From positions 254,490 through 318,489 of the forward strand of contig NZ_LMPD01000006.1 in the NCBI RefSeq assembly GCF_001424305.1: a stretch of 64,000 bases of DNA. Direction: 5' to 3'. Below, piece by piece: positions 9,542-18,365 of this stretch. Origin of the DNA: Pedobacter sp. Leaf176 (GTDB taxonomy: Bacteria > Bacteroidota > Bacteroidia > Sphingobacteriales > Sphingobacteriaceae). The position numbers and the translations under genes were made by a program. How positions within the stretch are numbered: the stretch's first letter is position 1; every line of letters starts with the position of its first letter. The notes beneath the pieces are model-generated. The model ran no database searches and was not told where the DNA came from. It was given only the letters and a program-made list of their open reading frames with translations.

Positions 9542-9596
9542 AACTATCGTTTGTTTATTAAGTATGAAACTTTTTAAACAAATGGGTTGACCAATT

Positions 9597-9755
9597 CTAT
9601 GCCGCCCTGCCTATAACTTTAAGCAAAATTGCAATAACTGCAATCACAAGTAAAACGTGGATGATTCCGCCAACATCTCCGAAGCCGTGGAATACAAAAC
9701 CTATAACCCAAAGTATTACTAATACTACTGCTACTAAATACAATAAATTTCCCAT
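9597..9755 (-). CDS. Small lmo0937-like membrane protein (DUF5670 type)
   Basis: A 52-residue protein read on the minus strand from the ATG at 9755 to the TAG at 9597. It begins MGNLLYLVAVVLVILWVIG, has a central GFGDVGGIIHVLLVIAVIAI and ends KVIGRAA. Two membrane helices are separated by a short Gly-rich turn with a His after the second Ile pair. This is the pattern of the lmo0937/DUF5670 family of tiny membrane proteins, often stress-induced in Bacteroidota. The gene is isolated between the ispD and DUF2795 terminators. Function is unknown. Confidence 0.82.
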   Translation of the reverse strand: MGNLLYLVAVVLVILWVIGFVFHGFGDVGGIIHVLLVIAVIAILLKVIGRAA

Positions 9756-9895
9756 TTTGTTAATTTTTTAAGTAAATGTTTATGTAGTAACACGACTAAC
9801 TATCTTTTGTTTACAAAATGTAAAATTTATTTTTAAATAATTATAAATCAGACATTTAATTAATTATTTACAACTTGTAAAAGTAACATTTGAGC

Positions 9896-9921
9896 AAAAA
9901 AAAACCCGACTTAATGTCGGG
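9896..9921 (-). terminator. Terminator of the DUF2795 gene
   Basis: CCCGAC at 9905-9910 pairs with GTCGGG at 9916-9921. Nine A residues precede it on the plus strand, giving a U-run in the minus-strand transcript. It sits 13 bases past the DUF2795 stop. Confidence 0.85.
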
Positions 9922-9934
9922 ATTCTAATGTTAT

Positions 9935-10156
9935 TTAATATTCGTCTTCATTAAAGAAGAAGTCTTCTTTAGTTGGATAATCCGGCCAGATTTCTTCTAT
10001 TGTTTCATAAGGCTCTCCATCGTCTTCTAATGCCTGTAAATTCTCTATTACTTCTACAGGCGCACCTGAACGGATGCCGTAGTCAATTAATTCATCTTTT
10101 GTTGCAGGCCATGGTGCGTCTTCCAGGTGGGAAGCTAATTCTAGTGTCCAATACAT
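9935..10156 (-). CDS. DUF2795 family protein
   Basis: A 73-residue, very acidic soluble protein. WPATKDELIDYGIRSGAPVEVIENLQAL matches the DUF2795 pattern, a small helical fold with the WPATK-like start and the ID/SGAP turn. The acidic tail ends FFFNEDEY. The Bacteroidota version is about this length and stands alone. It has its own terminator. Function is unknown; a nucleic-acid or protein-binding role is only guesswork. Confidence 0.85.
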   Translation of the reverse strand: MYWTLELASHLEDAPWPATKDELIDYGIRSGAPVEVIENLQALEDDGEPYETIEEIWPDYPTKEDFFFNEDEY

Positions 10157-10241
10157 ATCTTCAATTCTATTAAATTCTTATTCTTAATAATGCGCAAAGT
10201 ATATTAAAATTTTTGAGCAAAACAAACTTATTTTTCAACTA

Positions 10242-10796
10242 TTAAATACGAGGTATCCAAATGCTTTCTTCCGCTTTAAAATCCGCATTCAGTTTTCGTG
10301 CCAAAACAAATAAATAATCGCTCAAACGATTCAGATAAACAACTGTACGCTCATCTACAAAGCTGTTTTCAGTCAGAGCAACCGCTAACCGTTCTGCTCT
10401 CCGGCACACACACCTGGCGAGATGACAATACGAAACAACTGTATTTCCTCCAGGTAAAACGAAATGCTTTAAAGGCGGCAACACTTCATTCATAGTATCC
10501 ATTTCCTTTTCCAACAATACAATATCTGAGTCGTTTAAATCCGGGATTTTCATTTGTGATTTTTCAGGATCAGCAGCTAAAGAAGCACCTATTGTAAATA
10601 ATCTGTCCTGAATTTCTTTTAGCAAAGCCTGATGATGAATCTGGATATCCTGACACCTGATTAGTCCGATGTACGAATTTAATTCATCAACTGTTCCATA
10701 GGTTTCGATACGTAAGTGATGTTTCGGTACCCGGGTGCCGCCTATCAATGAAGTTTGACCTTTATCGCCGGTTTTAGTGTAGATTTTCATGCTCAA
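10242..10796 (-). CDS. Cob(I)yrinic acid a,c-diamide adenosyltransferase, PduO type
   Basis: A 184-residue enzyme that transfers the adenosyl group of ATP to reduced cobalamin. The N-terminal ATP loop KIYTKTGDKGQTSLIGGTRV is diagnostic of the PduO type, followed by ETYGTVDELNSYIG. The conserved RCVCRRAERLAV and the YLNRLSDYLFVLAR block complete the fold. Length matches stand-alone PduO enzymes. No other cobalamin gene is in the window, so it probably serves adenosylcobalamin-dependent enzymes elsewhere. Confidence 0.94.
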   Translation of the reverse strand: MSMKIYTKTGDKGQTSLIGGTRVPKHHLRIETYGTVDELNSYIGLIRCQDIQIHHQALLKEIQDRLFTIGASLAADPEKSQMKIPDLNDSDIVLLEKEMDTMNEVLPPLKHFVLPGGNTVVSYCHLARCVCRRAERLAVALTENSFVDERTVVYLNRLSDYLFVLARKLNADFKAEESIWIPRI

Positions 10797-10815
10797 AAGT
10801 AGTATGTATTAATTT

Positions 10816-10863
10816 GTAAGTTTTAAGTACAAGGTGAAACTTACAACTTATTACTTAAAACTT
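10816..10863. repeat. Nested alternative inverted repeats
   Basis: AAGTTTTAAGTA at 10818-10829 and TACTTAAAACTT at 10852-10863 form a perfect 12-bp inverted repeat. Inside it, GTAAGTTT at 10816-10823 pairs with AAACTTAC further in. As in the queA-ispD gap, the two foldings compete. It lies immediately after the stop of the ATPase gene at 10864 (minus strand) and before the adenosyltransferase start. Confidence 0.7.
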
Positions 10864-11622
10864 TTAATTTATTTTTTCCCAATCGCTTCCGCTTTCTCTT
10901 AGCGCTTGTAAACGAGGGGAAACATTTTTTATGTCTGTGTTGACGTAATCATTTTCGATAAGACCGTCACGCATACGCACAATACGATGTGCATGTTGAG
11001 CAATATCTTCTTCGTGTGTAACCAGAATAATTGTGTTGCCCTTACTATGAATTTCTTCAAGTAAGCCCATAATTTCAATAGAAGTTTTGGTATCTAAATT
11101 ACCTGTCGGCTCATCGGCGAGTATAATAGACGGATCGTTAATTAAAGCACGCGCAACAGCAACACGTTGACGTTGACCACCAGACAGTTCATTGGGCTTG
11201 TGATCCATACGATTACCTAAACCTACATTTTCCAAAGCTTTTTTTGCACGTTCATCCCTGTCTTTTTTACTGTTTCCTGCATAAATTAGAGGCAAAGCGA
11301 CGTTATCCAGTGAAGTTGACCGGGGAAGCAGGTTAAAAGTCTGAAAAACAAAGCCGATCTCCTGGTTACGGACTTCTGCAAGCGCATCATCCGTCATATG
11401 GCTAACATCCGTGCCATTTAGTGTATAAGTTCCGCTCGACGGTGTGTCCAAACAACCCAGAATGTTCATTAGAGTGGATTTTCCAGAACCTGACGGCCCC
11501 ATTAGTGCCACAAACTCGCCTTTATTTATATCTAAACTAACTGATTTTAAAGCATGAATAACTTCGGTACCGATAACATATTTACGACCAATTTCCTTAA
11601 TTGTGATGAGTGGTTGCGACAT
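10864..11622 (-). CDS. ABC transporter ATPase, LolD/MacB type
   Basis: A 252-residue stand-alone nucleotide-binding subunit. Walker A is GPSGSGKST, the signature is LSGGQRQRVAVARAL and Walker B is IILADEPTGNLD, the exact wording of the LolD/MacB/FtsE subgroup. VTHEEDIAQHAHRIVRMRDG carries the switch His. It needs a MacB/FtsX-type permease. The only one in the window is at 6275-7525 on the same strand, separated by queA, ispD and other genes. Pairing is inferred. Confidence 0.92.
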   Translation of the reverse strand: MSQPLITIKEIGRKYVIGTEVIHALKSVSLDINKGEFVALMGPSGSGKSTLMNILGCLDTPSSGTYTLNGTDVSHMTDDALAEVRNQEIGFVFQTFNLLPRSTSLDNVALPLIYAGNSKKDRDERAKKALENVGLGNRMDHKPNELSGGQRQRVAVARALINDPSIILADEPTGNLDTKTSIEIMGLLEEIHSKGNTIILVTHEEDIAQHAHRIVRMRDGLIENDYVNTDIKNVSPRLQALRESGSDWEKIN

Positions 11623-11712
11623 AGTTTTTATTTTTTAGACAAGGATTAGGGTAAGGATGTTACAGGAGTCTCTAAATTTATACTGCTGCTGCTCAAACGA
11701 TAAATTTTTGAA

Positions 11713-12003
11713 CTATTTTTCAATTATTTTTGGAACCATAAAAAACTGATCGCTGTGTTTTGCGGCATTTTTCAAACCATCAAAAGTTGCTATGTCTTGT
11801 TGAACTTCGTCTTCACGCCAAACATTGGTAGCTTCATTCATGTAAACCAAAGGTTTAACATCCGTAGTATCTAATTCGTTTAACTTCTCCATAAACGATA
11901 AAATCTTGTTCATTTCAGGAATTAGGGTATCTACTTCACTTTCACCAATATGAATTCTGGCCAGCTCAGCTATTTTATGGATGGTTTTCGAGTCTAAATT
12001 CAT
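11713..12003 (-). CDS. gatC: Asp-tRNA(Asn)/Glu-tRNA(Gln) amidotransferase subunit C
   Basis: A 96-residue GatC. It bridges GatA and GatB in the complex that converts Glu-tRNA(Gln) or Asp-tRNA(Asn) to the amidated form. The helical N-terminus IHKIAELARIHIGESE, the middle NKILSFMEKLNELDTTDVKPLV and the C-terminal WREDEV are all typical. It overlaps the acyltransferase gene by 4 bases, suggesting co-translation. gatA and gatB are not here. Confidence 0.94.
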   Translation of the reverse strand: MNLDSKTIHKIAELARIHIGESEVDTLIPEMNKILSFMEKLNELDTTDVKPLVYMNEATNVWREDEVQQDIATFDGLKNAAKHSDQFFMVPKIIEK

Positions 12004-12728
12004 AATATTAGTTTACTGTTGATTAAATTAAAAACCTCATCTTTCAGCGTATCGGTATCAGTGTATGATAATCCTGAGGTATCAATCGGTTTATGGATGT
12101 AAATATCGCAAATTCCCGGCTTACTTCCATACATCGTACCGTCATCCCAGCTTATTTTCCACACATTAATAATACTTACCGGTACTATCGGGATATTTTT
12201 TTCAATAGCCAACCTAAATGGACCGTTCTTAAACTCGCTAAGTTTAGGTGGGTAATGGTCGTCGATTTTTCCTTCCGGAAAAATAATAAGGCTCATCCCT
12301 TTCTCCAAATTCTCACCCGCTTTTTTAAAAGCCCTGAAAGCCGATATTTTGCTGTTTCTGTTCACTGCAATATCAATCGTTTTAAAAAAAATCCCTAATA
12401 CAGGATTATTCAATAGTTCATCCTTCCCCATAAAATGATACCTGCCCTTAGCCAGAATACAGAATATCATGATATCAAGATTTGATGTATGATTTGCACA
12501 ATAGATATATGTTTGGTTTTTTTTTATTTTTTCTTCAAACTGATATGAAAAAAAAATACCCGAAAACAAACTGCTGAGCAAACTATTTGTCTTTCTGAAA
12601 AAATTTAAAACACTATAATACCTGGAGTTACGGGAGCTCAAATAATATAAAGGATAAAAAAGAAAGAAAAAAAACAGTATCCAGAAAAGATACCATACAC
12701 GATGCGCTCGCCTCAAAAACATAATCAT
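12000..12728 (-). CDS. Lysophospholipid acyltransferase, PlsC type
   Basis: A 242-residue membrane-associated acyltransferase that probably makes phosphatidic acid or a related lipid from a lyso-acceptor. NHTSNLD carries the catalytic HxxxxD motif, and FPEGKI is the second block that binds the acceptor phosphate. An N-terminal hydrophobic helix lies at residues 10-30. Its stop overlaps the gatC start by 4 bases. Ornithine-lipid or ether-lipid acyltransferase roles cannot be excluded. Confidence 0.9.
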   Translation of the reverse strand: MIMFLRRAHRVWYLFWILFFFFLFYPLYYLSSRNSRYYSVLNFFRKTNSLLSSLFSGIFFSYQFEEKIKKNQTYIYCANHTSNLDIMIFCILAKGRYHFMGKDELLNNPVLGIFFKTIDIAVNRNSKISAFRAFKKAGENLEKGMSLIIFPEGKIDDHYPPKLSEFKNGPFRLAIEKNIPIVPVSIINVWKISWDDGTMYGSKPGICDIYIHKPIDTSGLSYTDTDTLKDEVFNLINSKLIL

Positions 12729-12971
12729 AGATAGTCAAAAAAATATAAGTTAGTATTTATTTTATAAAATAAATCAATTTAACCAGTTTACATGCTGATC
12801 TTTAAAGAAGCGCATTTTACCGGTGTAAAAATGATCGGTTGCAAATAAAGTTTATTCCTAACATAGAGGTTATCCTTTTAGGTTAGTATCATCATTTGTA
12901 TAAAATACTTATGTGATAAAATTAATATAGAATACCTTTTGATGCCATTTTATTTTTAATTTCGTGCCATT

Positions 12972-13970
12972 ATGAAAGAAACAGTGGTGAGCGGCATTCG
13001 CTCTACAGGAAAATTACATTTAGGCAATTATTATGGTGCAGTAAAAAACTTTGTGCAAATGCAAAATGATTATAACTGCTACTTTTTTATTGCTGATTTA
13101 CACTCCTTAACAACACACCCCACCCCTGCCGATTTACACGGCAATATAAAGCATGTTTTAATCGAATACCTTGCAAGTGGAATTGACCCTGAAAACAGTA
13201 CAATTTACATACAAAGTGACGTTCCGGAAATTGCAGAGCTCTATCTTTATCTGAATATGAATGCTTATATGGGCGAACTTGAGCGGAGTACATCTTTTAA
13301 AGATAAGGTGCGTTCCAACCCTGATAACGTGAATGCCGGATTACTGACATACCCGGTTTTGATGGCAGCAGACATATTAATTCACAAGGCGACAAAGGTG
13401 CCTGTAGGAAAAGACCAGGAACAACATTTGGAAATGGCCCGTACTTTTGGGAACCGTTTTAATCGCCTTTATCATACGGAATATTTCCCCGAACCTTATG
13501 CTTTCAGTTTTACCGAAAAGCTTGTCAAAGTACCTGGTTTAGATGGAAAAGGAAAAATGGGTAAATCAGAAGGTGAGGCTAACGCTGTTTATTTGTCAGA
13601 TGATCCGGATACCATACGAAAAAAAGTAATGAGAGCAGTGAGCGATGGTGGACCAACTGAGGAAAATCAGCCTAAGCCCGAACCCATCCAAAACCTGTTT
13701 GATTTAATGAAGGTCGTGTCGAGTGCCGACACACATTTGCATTTCGATGATCTATATAATAAAATGCAGATACGCTATGGCGATTTTAAAAAACAATTGG
13801 CAGAAGATATGATTATTGCAACCACTCCAATGCGCGAACGCATTCAGGATATTGCAAAAGATGATGCTTATTTGAGGCAGGTTGCTAAACATGGCGCTTT
13901 GAAGGCTCGCGAAAGCGCACAGAAAACCATAAGGGAAGTGCGTAGTTTAATCGGGTTTAAGAGTTTTTAA
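12972..13970 (+). CDS. trpS: Tryptophan-tRNA ligase
   Basis: A 332-residue class I aminoacyl-tRNA synthetase that charges tRNA(Trp). The HIGH-like motif is in STGKLHLGNYYGA, and the KMSKS-like loop is GKMGKSEG. DLHSLTTHPTP and VPVGKDQEQHLEMAR are family signatures. Length is normal. A weak -7 element, TAATTTCG, lies at 12957-12964. No leader-peptide or T-box structure was found before it. Confidence 0.96.
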   Translation: MKETVVSGIRSTGKLHLGNYYGAVKNFVQMQNDYNCYFFIADLHSLTTHPTPADLHGNIKHVLIEYLASGIDPENSTIYIQSDVPEIAELYLYLNMNAYMGELERSTSFKDKVRSNPDNVNAGLLTYPVLMAADILIHKATKVPVGKDQEQHLEMARTFGNRFNRLYHTEYFPEPYAFSFTEKLVKVPGLDGKGKMGKSEGEANAVYLSDDPDTIRKKVMRAVSDGGPTEENQPKPEPIQNLFDLMKVVSSADTHLHFDDLYNKMQIRYGDFKKQLAEDMIIATTPMRERIQDIAKDDAYLRQVAKHGALKARESAQKTIREVRSLIGFKSF

Positions 13971-14052
13971 TTAATAATTGTGTTAAGTGCGTATTGGCGG
14001 TTGGCGTGTAAAATGCTTATTGCAATGCGCTTAATCGCAAAACGCAAAAAAT

Positions 14053-14667
14053 ATGCATATAGCAATAGTAGGAAACATAGGCGCAGGCAAAACCACTTTA
14101 ACAGGTTTGCTGGCAAAAAATTATGGCTGGGAAGCTTTATATGAGGCAGTGGATAACAATCCCTATCTCGAAGACTTTTACAGCGACATGAAGCGCTGGA
14201 GTTTTAACCTTCAAATTTATTTTCTTAATAGTCGTTTTCAGCAAATTACCGACATTGAAGTAAATAAACGTAATGTTATTCAAGACAGGACAATATACGA
14301 AGACGCTCATATTTTCGCCGAGAATCTGCACGATATGGCGTTAATGACAACCCGCGACCATGATAATTACCGGGCCATTTTCGACAACATTACTTCATTC
14401 ATCAAACCACCCGATTTATTGGTTTACTTAAGGGCATCAGTTCCAACATTGGTAAATAACATTCAGCGTCGAGGACGTGAATATGAAGCAGGTATCCGTA
14501 TTGATTATTTATCAAAATTAAATGAAAAATATGAAGCATGGATTAAGGGGTATAACCTCGGTAAATTATTAATTTTAGATAAGGACAGGTTAGATTTTAC
14601 TAATAATCCAGAAGATTTAGGCCAGGTTATTCAATCTATTGAGGCAGAAATAAACGGTTTATTTTAA
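14053..14667 (+). CDS. Deoxynucleoside kinase
   Basis: A 204-residue kinase that phosphorylates deoxynucleosides for nucleotide salvage. The P-loop is GNIGAGKTTL at the N-terminus. NPYLEDFY and the DRTIYEDAHIFA segment (DRS-type catalytic motif) are typical of bacterial dGK/dAK/dCK-type enzymes, and RRGREYEAG is the lid arginine region. The start follows an A-rich stretch and a 13980-14050 region of imperfect repeats. Exact nucleoside preference cannot be read. Confidence 0.92.
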   Translation: MHIAIVGNIGAGKTTLTGLLAKNYGWEALYEAVDNNPYLEDFYSDMKRWSFNLQIYFLNSRFQQITDIEVNKRNVIQDRTIYEDAHIFAENLHDMALMTTRDHDNYRAIFDNITSFIKPPDLLVYLRASVPTLVNNIQRRGREYEAGIRIDYLSKLNEKYEAWIKGYNLGKLLILDKDRLDFTNNPEDLGQVIQSIEAEINGLF

Positions 14668-14675
14668 ATTAGGCC

Positions 14676-14870
14676 GTGGGCAAAGATTTTCGACACGATA
14701 ATCCCGAAAACTGGAAATGGGGATTGTTTTATTTCAACAGAGATGATTCCCGAATCATAGTTCCCAAACAAATGGTGGGGTTAGGCTGGACTTTTAATTT
14801 CGCCCATCCAATTTCATTTATATTTATAGCACTTATATTTGCATTTGTTGCTTATGAAATTTACCACTAG
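14676..14870 (+). CDS. DUF5808-type small membrane protein
   Basis: A 64-residue protein starting at a GTG, 8 bases after the kinase stop. NPENWKWGLFYFNRDDSRIIVPKQ followed by GLGWTFNFAHP matches DUF5808, usually found near the cytoplasmic end of small membrane proteins. One C-terminal helix (ISFIFIALIFAFVAYEIY) follows. The stop is 1 base before the kdsB start, so it looks co-transcribed with the kinase and kdsB. Function is unknown. Confidence 0.78.
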   Translation: MGKDFRHDNPENWKWGLFYFNRDDSRIIVPKQMVGLGWTFNFAHPISFIFIALIFAFVAYEIYH

Positions 14871-14871
14871 T

Positions 14872-15633
14872 ATGAGCATTCCTAAAATCATCGGCATAAT
14901 TCCTGCCCGCTTTGCTTCCACTCGTTTTCCCGGGAAACCTTTGGTGGATATTGCAGGTAAAAGCATGATTCGACGCGTTTATGAACAGGCTTCTAAAGCA
15001 GAAAGTTTAACTAAAGTGGTTGTAGCAACTGATGATGAACGGATTGCTGAAGAGGTTAAAAAGTTTGGAGGGGATTTTGTCTTTACCGCTCCGACCCACC
15101 AAAGCGGTACGGACAGATGTGCAGAAGTTATTGAACAAATGCCAGATTTCGATATCGTAATAAACATTCAGGGTGATGAGCCTTTTATTGAACCGGCGCA
15201 AATTGACTTACTTGCGAGTTGTTTTATTGAAAAAAAAGTACAATTAGCTACTTTAATCAAATCTATTGAAAGCCAGGAAAGCATTTATAATCCAAACAGT
15301 CCCAAAGTTGTAATTGATGTGAACGGAAGGGCAATTTATTTCAGCCGTAGTCCGATTCCATTTATTAGAAACAGCGAGCCCGGTTTATGGGCTGAAAAAC
15401 ATCATTTTTATAAACATATAGGTATTTACGGCTATCGTACTGACGCCTTGAAAGCCATCACAAAATTGTCACCGTCATCATTGGAAATAGCCGAAAGCCT
15501 TGAACAATTACGTTGGATAGAGAATGGTTTTTACATACAGACCAAAATTACAAACTCAGAAACCATTGCAATAGATACACCAGAAGATTTAGTCAAATTG
15601 AATAAATTGTTAGACGCATTGAAACTGGAATAG
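14872..15633 (+). CDS. kdsB: 3-deoxy-manno-octulosonate cytidylyltransferase
   Basis: A 253-residue enzyme that activates Kdo as CMP-Kdo for lipopolysaccharide core synthesis. IIPARFASTRFPGKPL at the N-terminus is the CTP-binding signature, and VINIQGDEPFI is the metal-binding block. A longer frame reaches a TTG at 14839, but that would run through the previous gene, so I use the ATG at 14872. Its presence confirms a Gram-negative LPS-type envelope. Confidence 0.95.
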   Translation: MSIPKIIGIIPARFASTRFPGKPLVDIAGKSMIRRVYEQASKAESLTKVVVATDDERIAEEVKKFGGDFVFTAPTHQSGTDRCAEVIEQMPDFDIVINIQGDEPFIEPAQIDLLASCFIEKKVQLATLIKSIESQESIYNPNSPKVVIDVNGRAIYFSRSPIPFIRNSEPGLWAEKHHFYKHIGIYGYRTDALKAITKLSPSSLEIAESLEQLRWIENGFYIQTKITNSETIAIDTPEDLVKLNKLLDALKLE

Positions 15634-15732
15634 TTGATTGATATCGCTGCAAACCAGTTCCTTTGTCGACGGTTAACTCATAATTTCTCCAACTCAATAT
15701 CTTTATTAGGTTTCAACAAATTATAAAATTAG

Positions 15733-15740
15733 TATTTTTG
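15733..15740 (+). promoter_or_regulatory. -7 element abutting a lipoprotein start
   Basis: TATTTTTG matches TAnnTTTG and ends only 4 bases before the ATG at 15745. If it is used, the transcript would begin at or next to the start codon. Confidence 0.45.
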
Positions 15741-15744
15741 GTTT

Positions 15745-16299
15745 ATGAGAAAATTATTGCTCTTATTGTTATTCCCTTTATTTTTCTTTTCTTGTAATTC
15801 CGGCGACAAAAAGAAATCAAATTCTATTGAGTTTAAAAACGTTAATTCGAGTGTATTAAGGTCTTTTTCTGATTTAAATACTAAAGATACTTTCAAAATT
15901 GAGTTAACAGGTAGAAAACCCGAAGAAATGGTTTTGAATTTCACCATCAAAAATGCCAAAGGTCTGGAGATCTACAATACTAAAATTAAAGGAACAGATC
16001 TTTTAGATAACACCGATCCAAATATCGATTTATCTAAAGAAAAAGATCAGGTCATTTTCTTAAAAACCATCGCTGACGATTTTTTTGCAGAGGATAACTT
16101 TCTGGAGCCTGCTGTAATGCCCGAAGATAAAGCCGACAATTATGTTCCTGATAAAGCGCTATATGAAGAGTTAAAAAAAACCAGACTAAACGGCTTCAAA
16201 TATCGTCTGGGGAAAGAGAACAACCTCTATATTGCCTGGAGCGAGAAAGAAAAAAAGGTAAAAATCTATTACAACTGCTGTGAATTAAATAAACCCTGA
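15745..16299 (+). CDS. Predicted lipoprotein, unknown function
   Basis: A 184-residue protein that I do not recognise. The N-terminus MRKLLLLLLFPLFFFSC is a lipoprotein signal with the acylated Cys near residue 17. The mature part is lysine- and aspartate-rich with beta-strand character. It ends YYNCCELNKP, with a Cys pair near the C-terminus. It stands alone, followed by a 429-base gap. Possibly a periplasmic binding or structural lipoprotein. Confidence 0.75.
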   Translation: MRKLLLLLLFPLFFFSCNSGDKKKSNSIEFKNVNSSVLRSFSDLNTKDTFKIELTGRKPEEMVLNFTIKNAKGLEIYNTKIKGTDLLDNTDPNIDLSKEKDQVIFLKTIADDFFAEDNFLEPAVMPEDKADNYVPDKALYEELKKTRLNGFKYRLGKENNLYIAWSEKEKKVKIYYNCCELNKP

Positions 16300-16728
16300 A
16301 TGCGTAAGGATGAAATTCCTAAAATCTAAACACCAACTACGCAAGTTTACGGTTGATAGATTGGACGGCAAATACAACACAGTAAATTTGTTTGTTAAAA
16401 TCAAAATATCGACTAGTAACATAACCATTTTAAAAAATGATGGCCACTGTTAATGGACAATTGATTAACAACAAAAATTATTTTCAAAGATGATCGATTT
16501 CTATACCCTTTAAGACGACAAAAGAAATCCCAGGAAGATATAAGCGATAAAGAAAGAACTCTACAATGAATATTTTAAGGTCTTTATTTTTGTAAAACAA
16601 TCAATATCAATCAGATAATATTCCCAAAAAATATTGTGTAAACGCCCTGAAACGGGGATAATTTTTCGTACCTTTGTATCCCGTACAAAAAGCAACAATA
16701 TTTGCATTTGTTGTAAAAAATCACAAAC
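16300..16728. other. Intergenic region before pyrG
   Basis: I find no convincing gene in these 429 bases. The only feature seen is the pyrG -7 element at 16669-16676. Confidence 0.6.
16669..16676 (+). promoter_or_regulatory. -7 promoter element of pyrG
   Basis: TACCTTTG matches TAnnTTTG, 52 bases before the pyrG ATG. The implied leader is about 45 bases. Confidence 0.55.
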
Positions 16729-18345
16729 ATGACTAAGTATATTTTTGTTACGGGCGGTGTTACTTCCTCTTTAGGAAAGGGCATCATTTCCGCTTCTTTA
16801 GCTAAACTTTTACAGGCACGGGGCTACCGTGTAACCATTCAAAAATTTGATCCGTACATCAATATCGATCCGGGAACACTGAATCCATACGAACATGGCG
16901 AATGCTTTGTAACGGAAGATGGTGCAGAAACGGATTTGGACCTTGGTCATTATGAACGCTTCCTTAACGTTCCAACATCACAGGCAAACAACATCACAAC
17001 TGGTCGTATTTACCAGAACGTAATCAATAAAGAACGTAAAGGTGAATACTTAGGTAAAACCGTTCAGGTTGTACCGCACATTACCGATGAGATTAAGCGT
17101 AACATGAGCATTCTCGGTGAAAGTGGTGAATTTGACATCGTTATCACTGAGCTTGGCGGTACGGTTGGCGATATCGAATCTCTACCATTTATAGAAGCTG
17201 TTCGCCAGTTTAAATGGGAACAGGGAAACAGCAATGCAATTGTAATCCATCTAACATTAATACCTTATCTTGCAGCTGCAGGTGAGTTAAAAACTAAACC
17301 AACACAACACTCTGTAAAGGCTTTACTTGAATATGGTATTCAGCCCGATATTCTGGTTTGCCGTACAGAACACCATATTTCTCAAGACATCAGAAAAAAA
17401 ATTGCACTTTTTTGTAACGTTAACGTCAATGCAGTAATCGAATCAATGGATGCGTCTACAATTTACGATGTGCCCCTACTGATGTTAAAAGAGCAATTGG
17501 ATAAGACCGTTTTGGCAAAATTAAAGCTTCCGACCAAAAATGATCCGGACATGGAAAGCTGGAAAGATTTCCTGGGTCGTTTGAAAAACCCTACCGCAGA
17601 AGTTAAAATCGGTTTAATAGGTAAATATGTTGAATTGCCTGATGCTTACAAATCAATAATTGAATCTTTTGTACATGCAGGATCCAAAAATGAATGCAAA
17701 GTCAGGGTAGAATACATTCATTCGGAAGGCATTTTCCCAGACAATGTAAAAGAAAAACTAGGGCATTTACAAGGTGTTTTAGTCGCGCCTGGTTTCGGAA
17801 GCCGTGGTATTGAAGGTAAAATAGACGCCATTAAATTTGTGCGTGAAAATAACATTCCTTTCTTTGGAATTTGCTTGGGCATGCAATGTGCTGTCATTGA
17901 ATACGGACGCAATGTTTTAGGCTTAGAAGGTGCCCACACGGTAGAAATCGAAGAAAACGCCAAGCATCCGGTCATCAATATGATGGAAGAGCAAAAAAAG
18001 ATAACCAATAAAGGCGGTACAATGCGTTTAGGGGCATATCCATGTGATGTTAAAAAAGGCACAAAAGCATTTGCTATCTACGGGAAACAGCATATCAGCG
18101 AACGCCACCGTCATCGTTATGAATTCAATAATAATTATTTGAAGCAATATGAAGAGGCGGGTATGGTTGCCTCCGGCATTAACCCTGAATCAGGCCTGGT
18201 AGAAATTATTGAGTTGAAAAACCATCCTTTTTTCGTAGGCGGGCAATTTCACCCCGAATTAAAATCAACAGTAGCAAATCCTCACCCACTTTTTGTTAAA
18301 TTTGTGGCCGCTGCAATGGAGTATGCTAAAAAGAAAACAAATTAA
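16729..18345 (+). CDS. pyrG: CTP synthase
   Basis: A 538-residue enzyme that aminates UTP to CTP with ATP and glutamine. The N-terminal synthetase domain begins KYIFVTGGVTSSLGKGI and holds DPYINIDPGTLNPYEHGE. The C-terminal class I glutaminase has the nucleophile Cys in GICLGMQCAVIEYGRN. FHPE near the end supplies the catalytic His and Glu. Full length. yidC follows after 20 bases. Confidence 0.98.
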   Translation: MTKYIFVTGGVTSSLGKGIISASLAKLLQARGYRVTIQKFDPYINIDPGTLNPYEHGECFVTEDGAETDLDLGHYERFLNVPTSQANNITTGRIYQNVINKERKGEYLGKTVQVVPHITDEIKRNMSILGESGEFDIVITELGGTVGDIESLPFIEAVRQFKWEQGNSNAIVIHLTLIPYLAAAGELKTKPTQHSVKALLEYGIQPDILVCRTEHHISQDIRKKIALFCNVNVNAVIESMDASTIYDVPLLMLKEQLDKTVLAKLKLPTKNDPDMESWKDFLGRLKNPTAEVKIGLIGKYVELPDAYKSIIESFVHAGSKNECKVRVEYIHSEGIFPDNVKEKLGHLQGVLVAPGFGSRGIEGKIDAIKFVRENNIPFFGICLGMQCAVIEYGRNVLGLEGAHTVEIEENAKHPVINMMEEQKKITNKGGTMRLGAYPCDVKKGTKAFAIYGKQHISERHRHRYEFNNNYLKQYEEAGMVASGINPESGLVEIIELKNHPFFVGGQFHPELKSTVANPHPLFVKFVAAAMEYAKKKTN

Positions 18346-18365
18346 AGGCAGCATAAAAACAAATA

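Noticed and set aside
12813..12832. Imperfect palindrome CATTTTAC-CGGT-GTAAAAATG upstream of trpS
   Set aside because: No repeat elsewhere and no link to a promoter; probably chance in AT-rich DNA.
13980..14050. Repeat-like words between trpS and the kinase gene
   Set aside because: The inverted match TTAAGTGCG/CGCTTAA is too imperfect to call a structure.
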